A stretch of 24,140 nucleotides of DNA, from contig JBIKNC010000040.1 of NCBI GenBank assembly GCA_044358925.1, positions 1 to 24,140 on the forward strand, written 5' to 3'. Positions 16,391 to 22,952 of this stretch are shown one piece after another. Within the stretch, counting starts at the first letter, position 1, and every line of letters starts with the position of its first letter. This stretch comes from Rohdeia sp044358925 (GTDB lineage: Bacteria > Planctomycetota > UBA1135 > GCA-002686595). A model generated the notes under the pieces. That model searched no databases. It had not been told where the DNA came from and was given only the letters and a program-made list of their open reading frames with translations. A program made the translations under genes and the position numbers.

Positions 16391-16495
16391 ACCTCGCGCT
16401 GCGGGCCTTCCGCTCCGCAGCGCCCACGTCGCGAGAGTGCGCCGAACGCGCACCGCGACATCCGCCCGACGAACACCCGCACGCTCCGAAGCGAC

Positions 16496-17470
16496 ATGGC
16501 CAATCTGACTCTGATCCAAGCCGTCAACGACGCACTGCGCACGGCGATGAAGTCCGACCCGTCGGTCTACGTCTTCGGTGAAGACGTCGGCCCGAAGGGT
16601 GGCGTGTTCCTCGCGACCGAGGGCCTCGCGCGCGACTTCGGCGCGAACCGCTGCTTCGACACGCCGCTGTCCGAGGACGGCATCATCGGCGCCGCGATCG
16701 GCATGGCGATGAACGGCTTGCGGCCCGTCGCTGAGATCCAGTTCCAAGACTTCATCTTTCCGGCCTTCGATCAGATCGTGAGCGAGGCGGCGAAGCTGCG
16801 CTACCGCTCCGGCGGCCAGTACACGGCGCCCATGGTGATCCGCACGCCGTACGGCGGCGGCATCCGCGGCGGCCTGTACCACAGCCAGTCGGGCGAGGCG
16901 TACTTCTGCCACACGCCCGGACTCAAGGTGGTGATCCCGTCGACGCCGCACGACGCGAAGGGGCTCCTGCTCGCGTCGATCGCGGATCCGGATCCGGTGC
17001 TCTTCCTCGAACCGAAGGCGCTCTACCGCTCGGTGAAGGGCGAGGTTCCCGAAGGCCACTACACCGTCGACCTCTCGACGCTGCGCACGGTGCGCGAAGG
17101 CGAGCACGTGACCGTGTTCTGCTACGGCGCCATGGTGCCGGTCAGCGAGAAGGCCGCGGCGAAGGCCGCCGAGAAAGGCATCTCGTGCCACGTCGTCGAC
17201 CTGCGCACGCTGCTGCCGCTCGACGAAGACGGACTGCTCGACGCGGCGAAGCGCACCGGCCGCGTCGTCGTCGTGCACGAGGCGCCGCGCTTCTGCGGCT
17301 ACGGCGGCGAGATCTCCGCGCTGATCGCCGAGAACTGCATCGAGTACATGGAGGCGCCGATCGTGCGCGTCACCGGTTTCGACACGCCGTTCCCGAACAC
17401 ACTCGAGCACCACTACATGCCCGACGAACGCCGCGTGCTCGACGCCATCGAACGCGTCGCCACGTACTGA
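16496..17470 (+). CDS. 2-oxoacid dehydrogenase E1 component, beta subunit
   Basis: 324 residues, the usual length for E1-beta. Conserved features are GEDVG with Glu29 (the ThDP-activating glutamate position), FDTPLSEDGIIGAAIGMA, IQFQDFIFPAFDQI, and GGLYHSQSGEAYFCH with His129 near the active site. The C-terminal transketolase domain follows (VVDLRTLLPLDEDGL, VVVHEAPRFCGYGGEI). It pairs with the E1-alpha encoded 105 bp upstream to build the alpha2-beta2 decarboxylase. It is the only E1-beta gene in the window, although two E1-alpha genes are present. ATG 16496 begins exactly at the conserved N-terminus (LTLIQAVNDAL). No SD was recognised. Nothing is missing from the active site as far as I can see. 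Confidence 0.95.
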   Translation: MANLTLIQAVNDALRTAMKSDPSVYVFGEDVGPKGGVFLATEGLARDFGANRCFDTPLSEDGIIGAAIGMAMNGLRPVAEIQFQDFIFPAFDQIVSEAAKLRYRSGGQYTAPMVIRTPYGGGIRGGLYHSQSGEAYFCHTPGLKVVIPSTPHDAKGLLLASIADPDPVLFLEPKALYRSVKGEVPEGHYTVDLSTLRTVREGEHVTVFCYGAMVPVSEKAAAKAAEKGISCHVVDLRTLLPLDEDGLLDAAKRTGRVVVVHEAPRFCGYGGEISALIAENCIEYMEAPIVRVTGFDTPFPNTLEHHYMPDERRVLDAIERVATY

Positions 17471-17546
17471 ACCACCACGCGCTTACTCGCCGATCGCGTC
17501 CACACGACCAACCGTCCTCAGCACTCCGCACCTCGCACCTCGCACC

Positions 17547-19286
17547 ATGGCCCTCGAGTTCAAGTTGCCCGACATCGGCGAAGGCATCGCCGAAGGTGAG
17601 ATCGTCAAGTGGCTCGTCGCGCCCGGCGCGCACGTCAAAGAGCACCAGGCGATCGTCGAAGTGATGACCGACAAAGCCACGGTCGAAGTGCCGTCGCCCG
17701 CCGCGGGCACGATCACCGAGTTGCGCGCGAAGGAAGGCGATGTCGTTCCCGTCGGGAGCGTGATCTTCGTGCTCGAAACCGCAGCCGGCGCATCCGCACC
17801 GAAGGCGGCGCATTCTGCTCCGGCAGCGAGCGCTCCGGCACCGGCAGCGCCGAAGGCCGCTGCACCGGCACCGGCTCCCGCGCCGGCCGCCGCACGGGCC
17901 GCCGCACCGGCGACTGCACACAAGGCCGCGGCGCCCGCCGCCGCGAGCGGCCGCACGCTCGAGTTCAAGCTGCCCGACATCGGCGAGGGCATCGCGGAAG
18001 GCGAGATCGTGAAGTGGCTCGTCGCGCCCGGCGCGGCGGTGAAGGAACACCAATCGGTCGTCGAGGTGATGACCGACAAGGCCACGGTCGAAGTGCCGGC
18101 GCCCGCCGCCGGCACGATCAGCGAACTGCGCGCGAAGGAAGGCGACGTCGTTCCGGTCGGCAGCGTGATCTTCGTGCTCGCACTCGCGGGTTCCGCAAGT
18201 GCGGCCCCGGCCGCGACCGCTCACGCACCTGCGGCTCACGCACCGGTTCACGCGGCTGCGAGCAACGGCGCCGCCAAACACGCCGCGCCGGTCGCCGTCG
18301 CTGCAGCGGCCGTGAGCGGCGGCAAAGTCCTCGCGGTTCCGTCGGCACGTCGCGTCGCGCGCGAACTCGGCGTCGAACTCGGCGCAGTGCCCGCCTCCGG
18401 TCGCGGTGGTGTGGTCCGTCGCGCCGACGTCGAAGCGTTCGCTCGCGGAGGCAAGGCGCCCGCCACGCTCGCTCCGGCGGCCGCCGCCACGGCTGCCCCC
18501 GCCGCTCCGCGCACGGCCGCACCGAGCGCTCCGGCGCCCGCGCGCCCCGCGCCCGCGCCGATCGCACTCGCTCCGACGGCGCGCGAGTCGCGCGTTCCGT
18601 TCCGCGGTGTGCGACGCAAGATCTCCGAAGCGATGGTGCGCTCCGCCTTCACGGCGCCGCACTTCACCGTCGTCGAAGAACTCGACGTGACCGAACTCGT
18701 GCGCCTGCGCGAGAAGGCCAAGGAGTACGGCGCGAAGCGGAACGTCAAGGTGACGTTCATGCCTTTCATCATGAAGGCCTGCGCGAAGGCGCTGCTCGAG
18801 TTCCCGCAGCTCAACAGCAAGCTCGACGAGCAGACCCAAGAGATCGTCACGTACCACTTCGTCGATCTCGGCATCGCCACCGACACGCCGAACGGGTTGA
18901 TCGTGCCGGTGATTCGCGACGCGCACGCGAAAGACGTGCTGCAACTCGCGAAGGAGCTGAACGAACTCGCCGAGCGCACGCGCTCCGGCAAGGTGAGCGC
19001 CGAGGAACTGCGCGGCAGCACGTTCAGCATCACGAACGCCGGCAACATCGGCGGCATCCTCGCGACGCCGATCATCAACTTCCCCGAGGTCGCGATCATG
19101 GGCGTCCACCGCATCGTGAAGCGCCCGGGTGTGATCGAGACCGAAGACGGTGACGAGATCGCCGTGCGTCAGTACATGAACCTCTCGATCAGCGTCGACC
19201 ACCGCCTGGTGGACGGCGCCGACGGCGCGCGTTTCCTCGTGCGCATGAAGGAGCTGCTCGAGGACCCGGGCCTTCTCGCTCTGTGA
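17547..19286 (+). CDS. Dihydrolipoamide acyltransferase E2 with two lipoyl domains
   Basis: 579 residues. Two lipoyl domains come first, at about 2-78 and 137-213, with lipoylated lysines Lys43 and Lys178, each in MTDKATVEV. They are joined by flexible Ala/Pro-rich linkers (about 80-135 and 215-255). A peripheral subunit-binding domain follows at about 258-297 (VPSARRVARELGVELGAVPASG), which docks E1 or E3. After another Ala/Pro linker, the catalytic acyltransferase domain spans about 350-579 with His552 and Asp556 in DHRLVDG. E2 forms the complex core and transfers the acyl group from lipoyl to CoA. The lipoyl lysines are the targets of the LipA and LipB encoded at the two ends of this cluster. 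ATG 17547 lies four residues before the lipoyl fold; upstream are cctcgca tandem copies and no SD. The next gene begins 22 bp after the stop. Confidence 0.96.
   Translation: MALEFKLPDIGEGIAEGEIVKWLVAPGAHVKEHQAIVEVMTDKATVEVPSPAAGTITELRAKEGDVVPVGSVIFVLETAAGASAPKAAHSAPAASAPAPAAPKAAAPAPAPAPAAARAAAPATAHKAAAPAAASGRTLEFKLPDIGEGIAEGEIVKWLVAPGAAVKEHQSVVEVMTDKATVEVPAPAAGTISELRAKEGDVVPVGSVIFVLALAGSASAAPAATAHAPAAHAPVHAAASNGAAKHAAPVAVAAAAVSGGKVLAVPSARRVARELGVELGAVPASGRGGVVRRADVEAFARGGKAPATLAPAAAATAAPAAPRTAAPSAPAPARPAPAPIALAPTARESRVPFRGVRRKISEAMVRSAFTAPHFTVVEELDVTELVRLREKAKEYGAKRNVKVTFMPFIMKACAKALLEFPQLNSKLDEQTQEIVTYHFVDLGIATDTPNGLIVPVIRDAHAKDVLQLAKELNELAERTRSGKVSAEELRGSTFSITNAGNIGGILATPIINFPEVAIMGVHRIVKRPGVIETEDGDEIAVRQYMNLSISVDHRLVDGADGARFLVRMKELLEDPGLLAL
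17553..18179 (+). repeat. Duplicated lipoyl-domain coding segments in the E2 gene
   Basis: Segment 17553-17774 and segment 17958-18179 are both 222 nt, offset by exactly 405 nt. By hand count they differ at about 24 positions (near 89 percent identity), mostly synonymous. The proteins differ at only about five of 74 residues. The linker between them is not repeated at this level. Confidence 0.9.
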
Positions 19287-19308
19287 GCATCACCGCCGAT
19301 CGCTCGCG

Positions 19309-20421
19309 ATGACCGCCACGACGATCGAGAACACCTGGATCGACGCGCCTCCCGGAACGGGCGGCGCGTCGCGCGATCACGCCTGGCTGCGCAGTCTGTT
19401 GCGCGACCTGTTGTTCCTGCGCGTCGTCGACGAACGCATGCTCAAGTTGCAGCGTGCGGGCCGCATCGGCTTCGTCGGTTCGATGCTCGGAGCCGAAGCG
19501 ACGCTCGTCGGCGCGGGCCGCGCGATCGAGAAGCGCGACTGGCTGTGGTCGGGACTGCGCGAGGGCGGCGCGGCGTTGATCCGCGGCCTCCCGCTGAGTG
19601 AGTACATCGCGCAGATGTACTGCAACTCGAACGACACGGCGAAGGGGCGGCAGATGTGCAACCACTTCCAGCACGCGGGCACGCACTACCCGAGTTGGTC
19701 GAGCGTGATCGGCACGCAGATCCCGCACGGTGTCGGCGCGGCGTTCGCGAGCAAGCAGCGCGGCGACGGCGCGGTGCACGCGATCTTCTTCGGCGACGGC
19801 GCGACGAGTTCGAACGGCTTCCACTCCGGGATGAACCTGGCCGCGGTGTGGAAGGTGCCGTGTGTGTTCGTGCTCGTCGACAACGGTTGGGCCATCTCGG
19901 TGCCGAGCTGCGCTCAAACCGCGTCGAAGAGTTTCGTCGACAAGGCCATCGCGTACGGCATGCCCGGTCACGAGGTCGACGGCAACGACGTGGTCGCGGT
20001 GCACGACGCGATCGCGACGCTCATGGCGCACGCACGCAGCGGAGCGGGACCCGCGTTGCTCGTCGTGCGCACGTACCGATTGATGGGGCACAGTTCGTCC
20101 GACGACCCCACGAAGTACCGCGACCAACGCGAGGTCGATCGCTGGCTCGCCAAGGACCCGCTGCCGCGCTTCGAGAAGCGCCTCGTCGAACTCGGTGTCG
20201 TGCGCGACGGCGACGCCGCGCGAACGACCGACGAACTGCGCGCCGAAGTGGACGCAGAGATTCACGTTCAGGAAGCGGCGGCACCGATGCCGCTGCGCAG
20301 CCTGGTCGAAGACATCTACGCCGAGGTGCCGCGGCACCTGCGGCGTCAGTACAACGACTTCCTGCGCGTCGCCGAGCGCCTCGGCGAGGCTCGCAAGGGC
20401 GACGGCGCCTTCCCGCTGTGA
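19309..20421 (+). CDS. Second, divergent E1-alpha-type 2-oxoacid dehydrogenase subunit
   Basis: 370 residues and clearly paralogous to the E1-alpha at 15272. It shares NDTAKGRQM, SSVIGTQIPHGVGAAFASK, the GDG motif (162-164) with its Asn at 192 after 26 residues, RLMGHSSSDDPTKY with His261, and the C-terminus GDGAFPL. Differences: the first Asn of the paired NN is Asp191; the Tyr of the YR motif is Leu (Leu83-Arg84); GRQMP-H is GRQMCNHF. The Mg-ligating Asp and Asn and the active-site His are kept, so it could be active. There is no partner E1-beta beside it. It may share the E1-beta at 16496 to form an alternative E1 with a different substrate preference, or act on its own. It is tightly placed in the operon: 22 bp after E2, with its stop overlapping the PspC-domain gene by 4 bp. 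Confidence 0.88.
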   Translation: MTATTIENTWIDAPPGTGGASRDHAWLRSLLRDLLFLRVVDERMLKLQRAGRIGFVGSMLGAEATLVGAGRAIEKRDWLWSGLREGGAALIRGLPLSEYIAQMYCNSNDTAKGRQMCNHFQHAGTHYPSWSSVIGTQIPHGVGAAFASKQRGDGAVHAIFFGDGATSSNGFHSGMNLAAVWKVPCVFVLVDNGWAISVPSCAQTASKSFVDKAIAYGMPGHEVDGNDVVAVHDAIATLMAHARSGAGPALLVVRTYRLMGHSSSDDPTKYRDQREVDRWLAKDPLPRFEKRLVELGVVRDGDAARTTDELRAEVDAEIHVQEAAAPMPLRSLVEDIYAEVPRHLRRQYNDFLRVAERLGEARKGDGAFPL

Positions 20422-20735
20422 GCACGTCGCGAGAGTTGCGCGAGCCGGCCCCCCTCGCCGCGCCGGTCCTTCCGCCGGTCGACGAACCGTTCTCGCGCGT
20501 CGCGCCGTTCGCGACTGCGCGCAACGGCGCCTGCGTCGCAGGTCTGTGCGCCGGTGTGGCGCGCAGGCTCGGCGCCGACGTCGGGCTGGTGCGTGTGCCG
20601 CTCGCCGTGCTCGCGCTCCTCGCGCTCGTCGTGTGGTGGCCGCTCGCACTCGCGCTCGGCTGCGCCTACGTCCTCCTGTGGCTCGTGCTGCCGCGCGAAG
20701 ACGCGCTGCCGCTGCTCCACGAATTCGAGTTCTGA
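20418..20735 (+). CDS. Small PspC-domain membrane protein
   Basis: 105 residues. GTG 20418 overlaps the preceding TGA (GTGA), so translation is probably coupled. After a Pro-rich N-terminal tail (1-33) comes a PspC-type domain: ATARNGACVAGLCAGVARRLG, the V-LVRVPLAVLALL stretch, and a strongly hydrophobic segment ending CAYVLLWLVLPRED. This is the usual PspC layout of a Gly-rich amphipathic segment followed by membrane helix or helices and a YLLLW--LP end. In phage-shock systems PspC senses envelope stress and interacts with PspA/PspB, but many PspC-domain proteins have no known partner. Neither PspA nor PspB is present here. Its place between E1-alpha-2 and E3 is unexpected. A role in tethering the complex to the membrane is speculation. 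Confidence 0.82.
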   Translation: MSTSRELREPAPLAAPVLPPVDEPFSRVAPFATARNGACVAGLCAGVARRLGADVGLVRVPLAVLALLALVVWWPLALALGCAYVLLWLVLPREDALPLLHEFEF

Positions 20736-20754
20736 TCCAACGCCCCAACTCGTG

Positions 20755-22155
20755 ATGAGCAAGAAAGTCGTCGTCATCGGCGCCGGTCCGGCCGGCTACG
20801 TGTGCGCCATCCGTCTGGCCCAACTCGGTCAGAGCGTGACCGTCGTCGAACGCGACGCGCTCGGCGGCGTGTGCCTCAACGTCGGGTGTGTGCCGTCGAA
20901 GGCGCTCATCGCGGCCGGCTCGCTGATCGACAAGGCGCGCAAGGCGAGCACGATGGGCATCTCGTTCGGCGAGCCGAAGGTCGAGATCGGCAAGCTCGTC
21001 GAGTGGAAACAGGGCATCGTCGCGAAGCTCACCGGCGGCGTCGGCAGCCTGCTGAAGAACCACGGCATCAAGGTCGTGCGCGGCAACGCGACGTTCGCCG
21101 ATGCGAAGACGCTGAAGGTCTCGGGTGGTTCGGACGGCGCGCAGTCGTTGACCGCCGACGTGTTCGTGATCGCGACCGGTTCGGTGCCGATCGACATCCC
21201 GGGCTTCAAGTGCGACGAGAAGGACGTCTGGTCGTCGACCGGCGGCCTCGCGCCGACGCGCATCCCGGAGCACCTCGTCGTCATCGGCGGCGGCTACATC
21301 GGCCTCGAGCTCGGCACGATGTACCGCAAGCTGGGCTCGAAGGTCACGGTGCTCGAAGCCACGACCGGCGCGCTGCCCGGCCAGGACCGCGACTGCGTCA
21401 AGGTCATCGAGAAGAACCTCGAGAAGCTGGGCGTCGTGCTGCTCACGAAGACGTTCGCGAAGTCGTGGACCAAGCGCGGCGACAAGAAGGTCGTGACCGC
21501 CGAAGTCGACGGCCAGATGCGTGAGATCGAATGCGACCAGATCCTCTCGACGGTCGGTCGCCGTCCGAACACCGAAGGGCTCGGGCTCGACAAGCTCGGC
21601 CTCGCGGTCGACAAACGCGGCTTCATCGAAGTCGACGACCAACTGCGCACCAAGGTGCCCGGCGTCTTCGCGATCGGCGACGTCGCGGGTCAGCCGATGC
21701 TCGCGCACAAGGGCAGCAAGGAAGGCCTCGTCGCCGCGGCCGTGATCGCCGGACAGCCCGAGCGCTACGACGTGCGCTGCGTGCCGGCCGTGATCTTCAC
21801 GTCGCCGGAGATGGCGTCGGTCGGACTGTCGGTCGAACAGGCCAAGGAGCAGGGCCGCGAGACGAAGGTCGGTCAGTTCCCGTTCGCCGCGGCGGCGCGC
21901 GCGATGAGCCTGATGGAGACCGAGGGCTTCGTGAAGGTCGTCGCGGACGCGAAGACGGACGAACTCCTCGGTGTGCACATGGTCGGTCCCGAAGTCACCG
22001 AACTCATCGCCGAGGCGACGCTCGCGATCGAGATGGGTGCGACCGCCGAGGACATCGCACGCACGATCCACGCGCACCCGACGCTGCCCGAGGCGTTGAT
22101 GGAAGCCGCGGAAGCCGTGCACAAGATGGCCGTGCACATCTTCCAGAAGAAGTGA
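20755..22155 (+). CDS. lpdA: Dihydrolipoamide dehydrogenase E3
   Basis: 466 residues, standard length. It has an FAD-binding Rossmann motif GAGPAGY at 10-16, redox-active disulfide Cys40-X4-Cys45 (GGVCLNVGCVPSK), NAD-binding motif GGGYIGLELG, and a second FAD motif AIGDVAGQPMLAHK. At the C-terminus the HAHPTLPEAL motif carries the catalytic His441-Glu446 pair. The flavoenzyme reoxidises dihydrolipoyl groups on E2 and reduces NAD+. The start is ATG 20755; a GTG one codon upstream is possible. It lies 19 bp after the PspC-domain gene, and its stop overlaps the lipB start (GTGA), so both are very probably co-translated. Only one E3 is present, as expected, since E3 is commonly shared between 2-oxoacid dehydrogenases and the glycine cleavage system. 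Confidence 0.97.
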   Translation: MSKKVVVIGAGPAGYVCAIRLAQLGQSVTVVERDALGGVCLNVGCVPSKALIAAGSLIDKARKASTMGISFGEPKVEIGKLVEWKQGIVAKLTGGVGSLLKNHGIKVVRGNATFADAKTLKVSGGSDGAQSLTADVFVIATGSVPIDIPGFKCDEKDVWSSTGGLAPTRIPEHLVVIGGGYIGLELGTMYRKLGSKVTVLEATTGALPGQDRDCVKVIEKNLEKLGVVLLTKTFAKSWTKRGDKKVVTAEVDGQMREIECDQILSTVGRRPNTEGLGLDKLGLAVDKRGFIEVDDQLRTKVPGVFAIGDVAGQPMLAHKGSKEGLVAAAVIAGQPERYDVRCVPAVIFTSPEMASVGLSVEQAKEQGRETKVGQFPFAAAARAMSLMETEGFVKVVADAKTDELLGVHMVGPEVTELIAEATLAIEMGATAEDIARTIHAHPTLPEALMEAAEAVHKMAVHIFQKK

Positions 22156-22841
22156 CACCAGACGACGTCAGGGTGGGGGAGCTCGATGTCGTGCGCGTGG
22201 GCCGCGTCTCCTACGAGCGCGGTCACACGCTGCAGCTCGAGCGCCTCGAAGCGCGCGTGCGCGGCGACGTCCGCGACGCGCTGATCCTGCTCGAACACGA
22301 CGAAGTCGTCACGCTCGGACGCGGTACGCCGGCGGAGGGTTTCGGCCGCGAAGAACTTGCGGCGCGCGGCGTCCCGCTCGTCGCCGTCGAGCGCGGCGGC
22401 GAAGCGACCTGGCACGGGCCCGGCCAACTCGTCGCCTATCCGATCGTCGCACTGCCCGAAGGGCGACGCGATCTGCACCGCTACCTGCGCGACCTCGAAC
22501 AGGTCGTGATCCTGCTGCTGGCGGATCTCGGCGTCGTCGGCGAGCGCCGCGCCGGCCTCACGGGCGTCTGGATCGGCGAACGCAAGGTCTGTTCGATCGG
22601 CGTCGCGGTCCGCCGCTGGGTGACGTGGCACGGCGTGTCGCTCAACGTCTCGAACGCGCTCGAGACCTTCGCGAGTTTCCGCGCCTGCGGACTCGCGCCG
22701 GGTGTGATGACGCGGGTCGTCGACCATGCACAGGTGCCGCAGGGCGATCCACTGCTCGCGAGCGCCTTCGAAGTCGCATTTCGAGGGGTGTTCGAAGGCA
22801 TGTTCGAAGGCCCGTTCGAAGGCAAGTTCGAACGCGAGTGA
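22152..22841 (+). CDS. lipB: Lipoyl(octanoyl) transferase LipB
   Basis: 229 residues from GTG 22152, which overlaps the lpdA stop by 4 bp. A GTG at 22173 is an alternative that would shorten the N-terminus by seven residues. Family motifs: VTLGRG, RGGEATWHGPGQLVAYPI, WIGERKVCSIGV with Lys145, HGVSLNVSNAL, and FRACGL with the nucleophile Cys179. It moves octanoate from acyl carrier protein to lipoyl-domain lysines, the step before LipA. Lys145 and Cys179 are the expected catalytic dyad. The C-terminus is unusual: after residue about 205 it runs into a Phe/Glu/Gly repeat tail (FEG-X units) coded by 12-bp tandem repeats, not part of the usual LipB fold. It is the last gene of the lipoate/2-oxoacid dehydrogenase cluster. 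Confidence 0.94.
   Translation: MTPDDVRVGELDVVRVGRVSYERGHTLQLERLEARVRGDVRDALILLEHDEVVTLGRGTPAEGFGREELAARGVPLVAVERGGEATWHGPGQLVAYPIVALPEGRRDLHRYLRDLEQVVILLLADLGVVGERRAGLTGVWIGERKVCSIGVAVRRWVTWHGVSLNVSNALETFASFRACGLAPGVMTRVVDHAQVPQGDPLLASAFEVAFRGVFEGMFEGPFEGKFERE
22788..22835 (+). repeat. 12-bp tandem repeats with TTCGAA palindromes at the 3' end of lipB
   Basis: Four units of the form NNN-ttc-gaa-ggc occur at 22788-22799, 22800-22811, 22812-22823 and 22824-22835 (the last ends cgc). Two more decayed copies, gccttcgaagtc and gcatttcgaggg, lie just upstream at about 22764-22787. Each clear unit holds the palindrome TTCGAA. In frame they encode FEG repeats at the LipB C-terminus. Confidence 0.93.
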
Positions 22842-22952
22842 CTTCGGCGCCGGCGCAGCGCCGCACACGGAATCGGCGGTTCGTCGCCAGTCTGCGGGGG
22901 CGAGAGGCCGATCGAAACGGGACCAGTGCCGTGACCGCGCGGCCGGTCCCCC

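Noticed and set aside
14852..17413. An 853-codon open frame on the - strand across lipA and the E1 genes
   Set aside because: Same mirror-frame pattern; its only repetitive part is the 13-bp array read in reverse.
19189..22158. A 989-codon open frame on the - strand across E2, E1-alpha-2, pspC and lpd
   Set aside because: It is antisense to well-supported genes, Arg/His/Asp/Val-rich with no recognisable domain, as expected of a GC-rich mirror frame.
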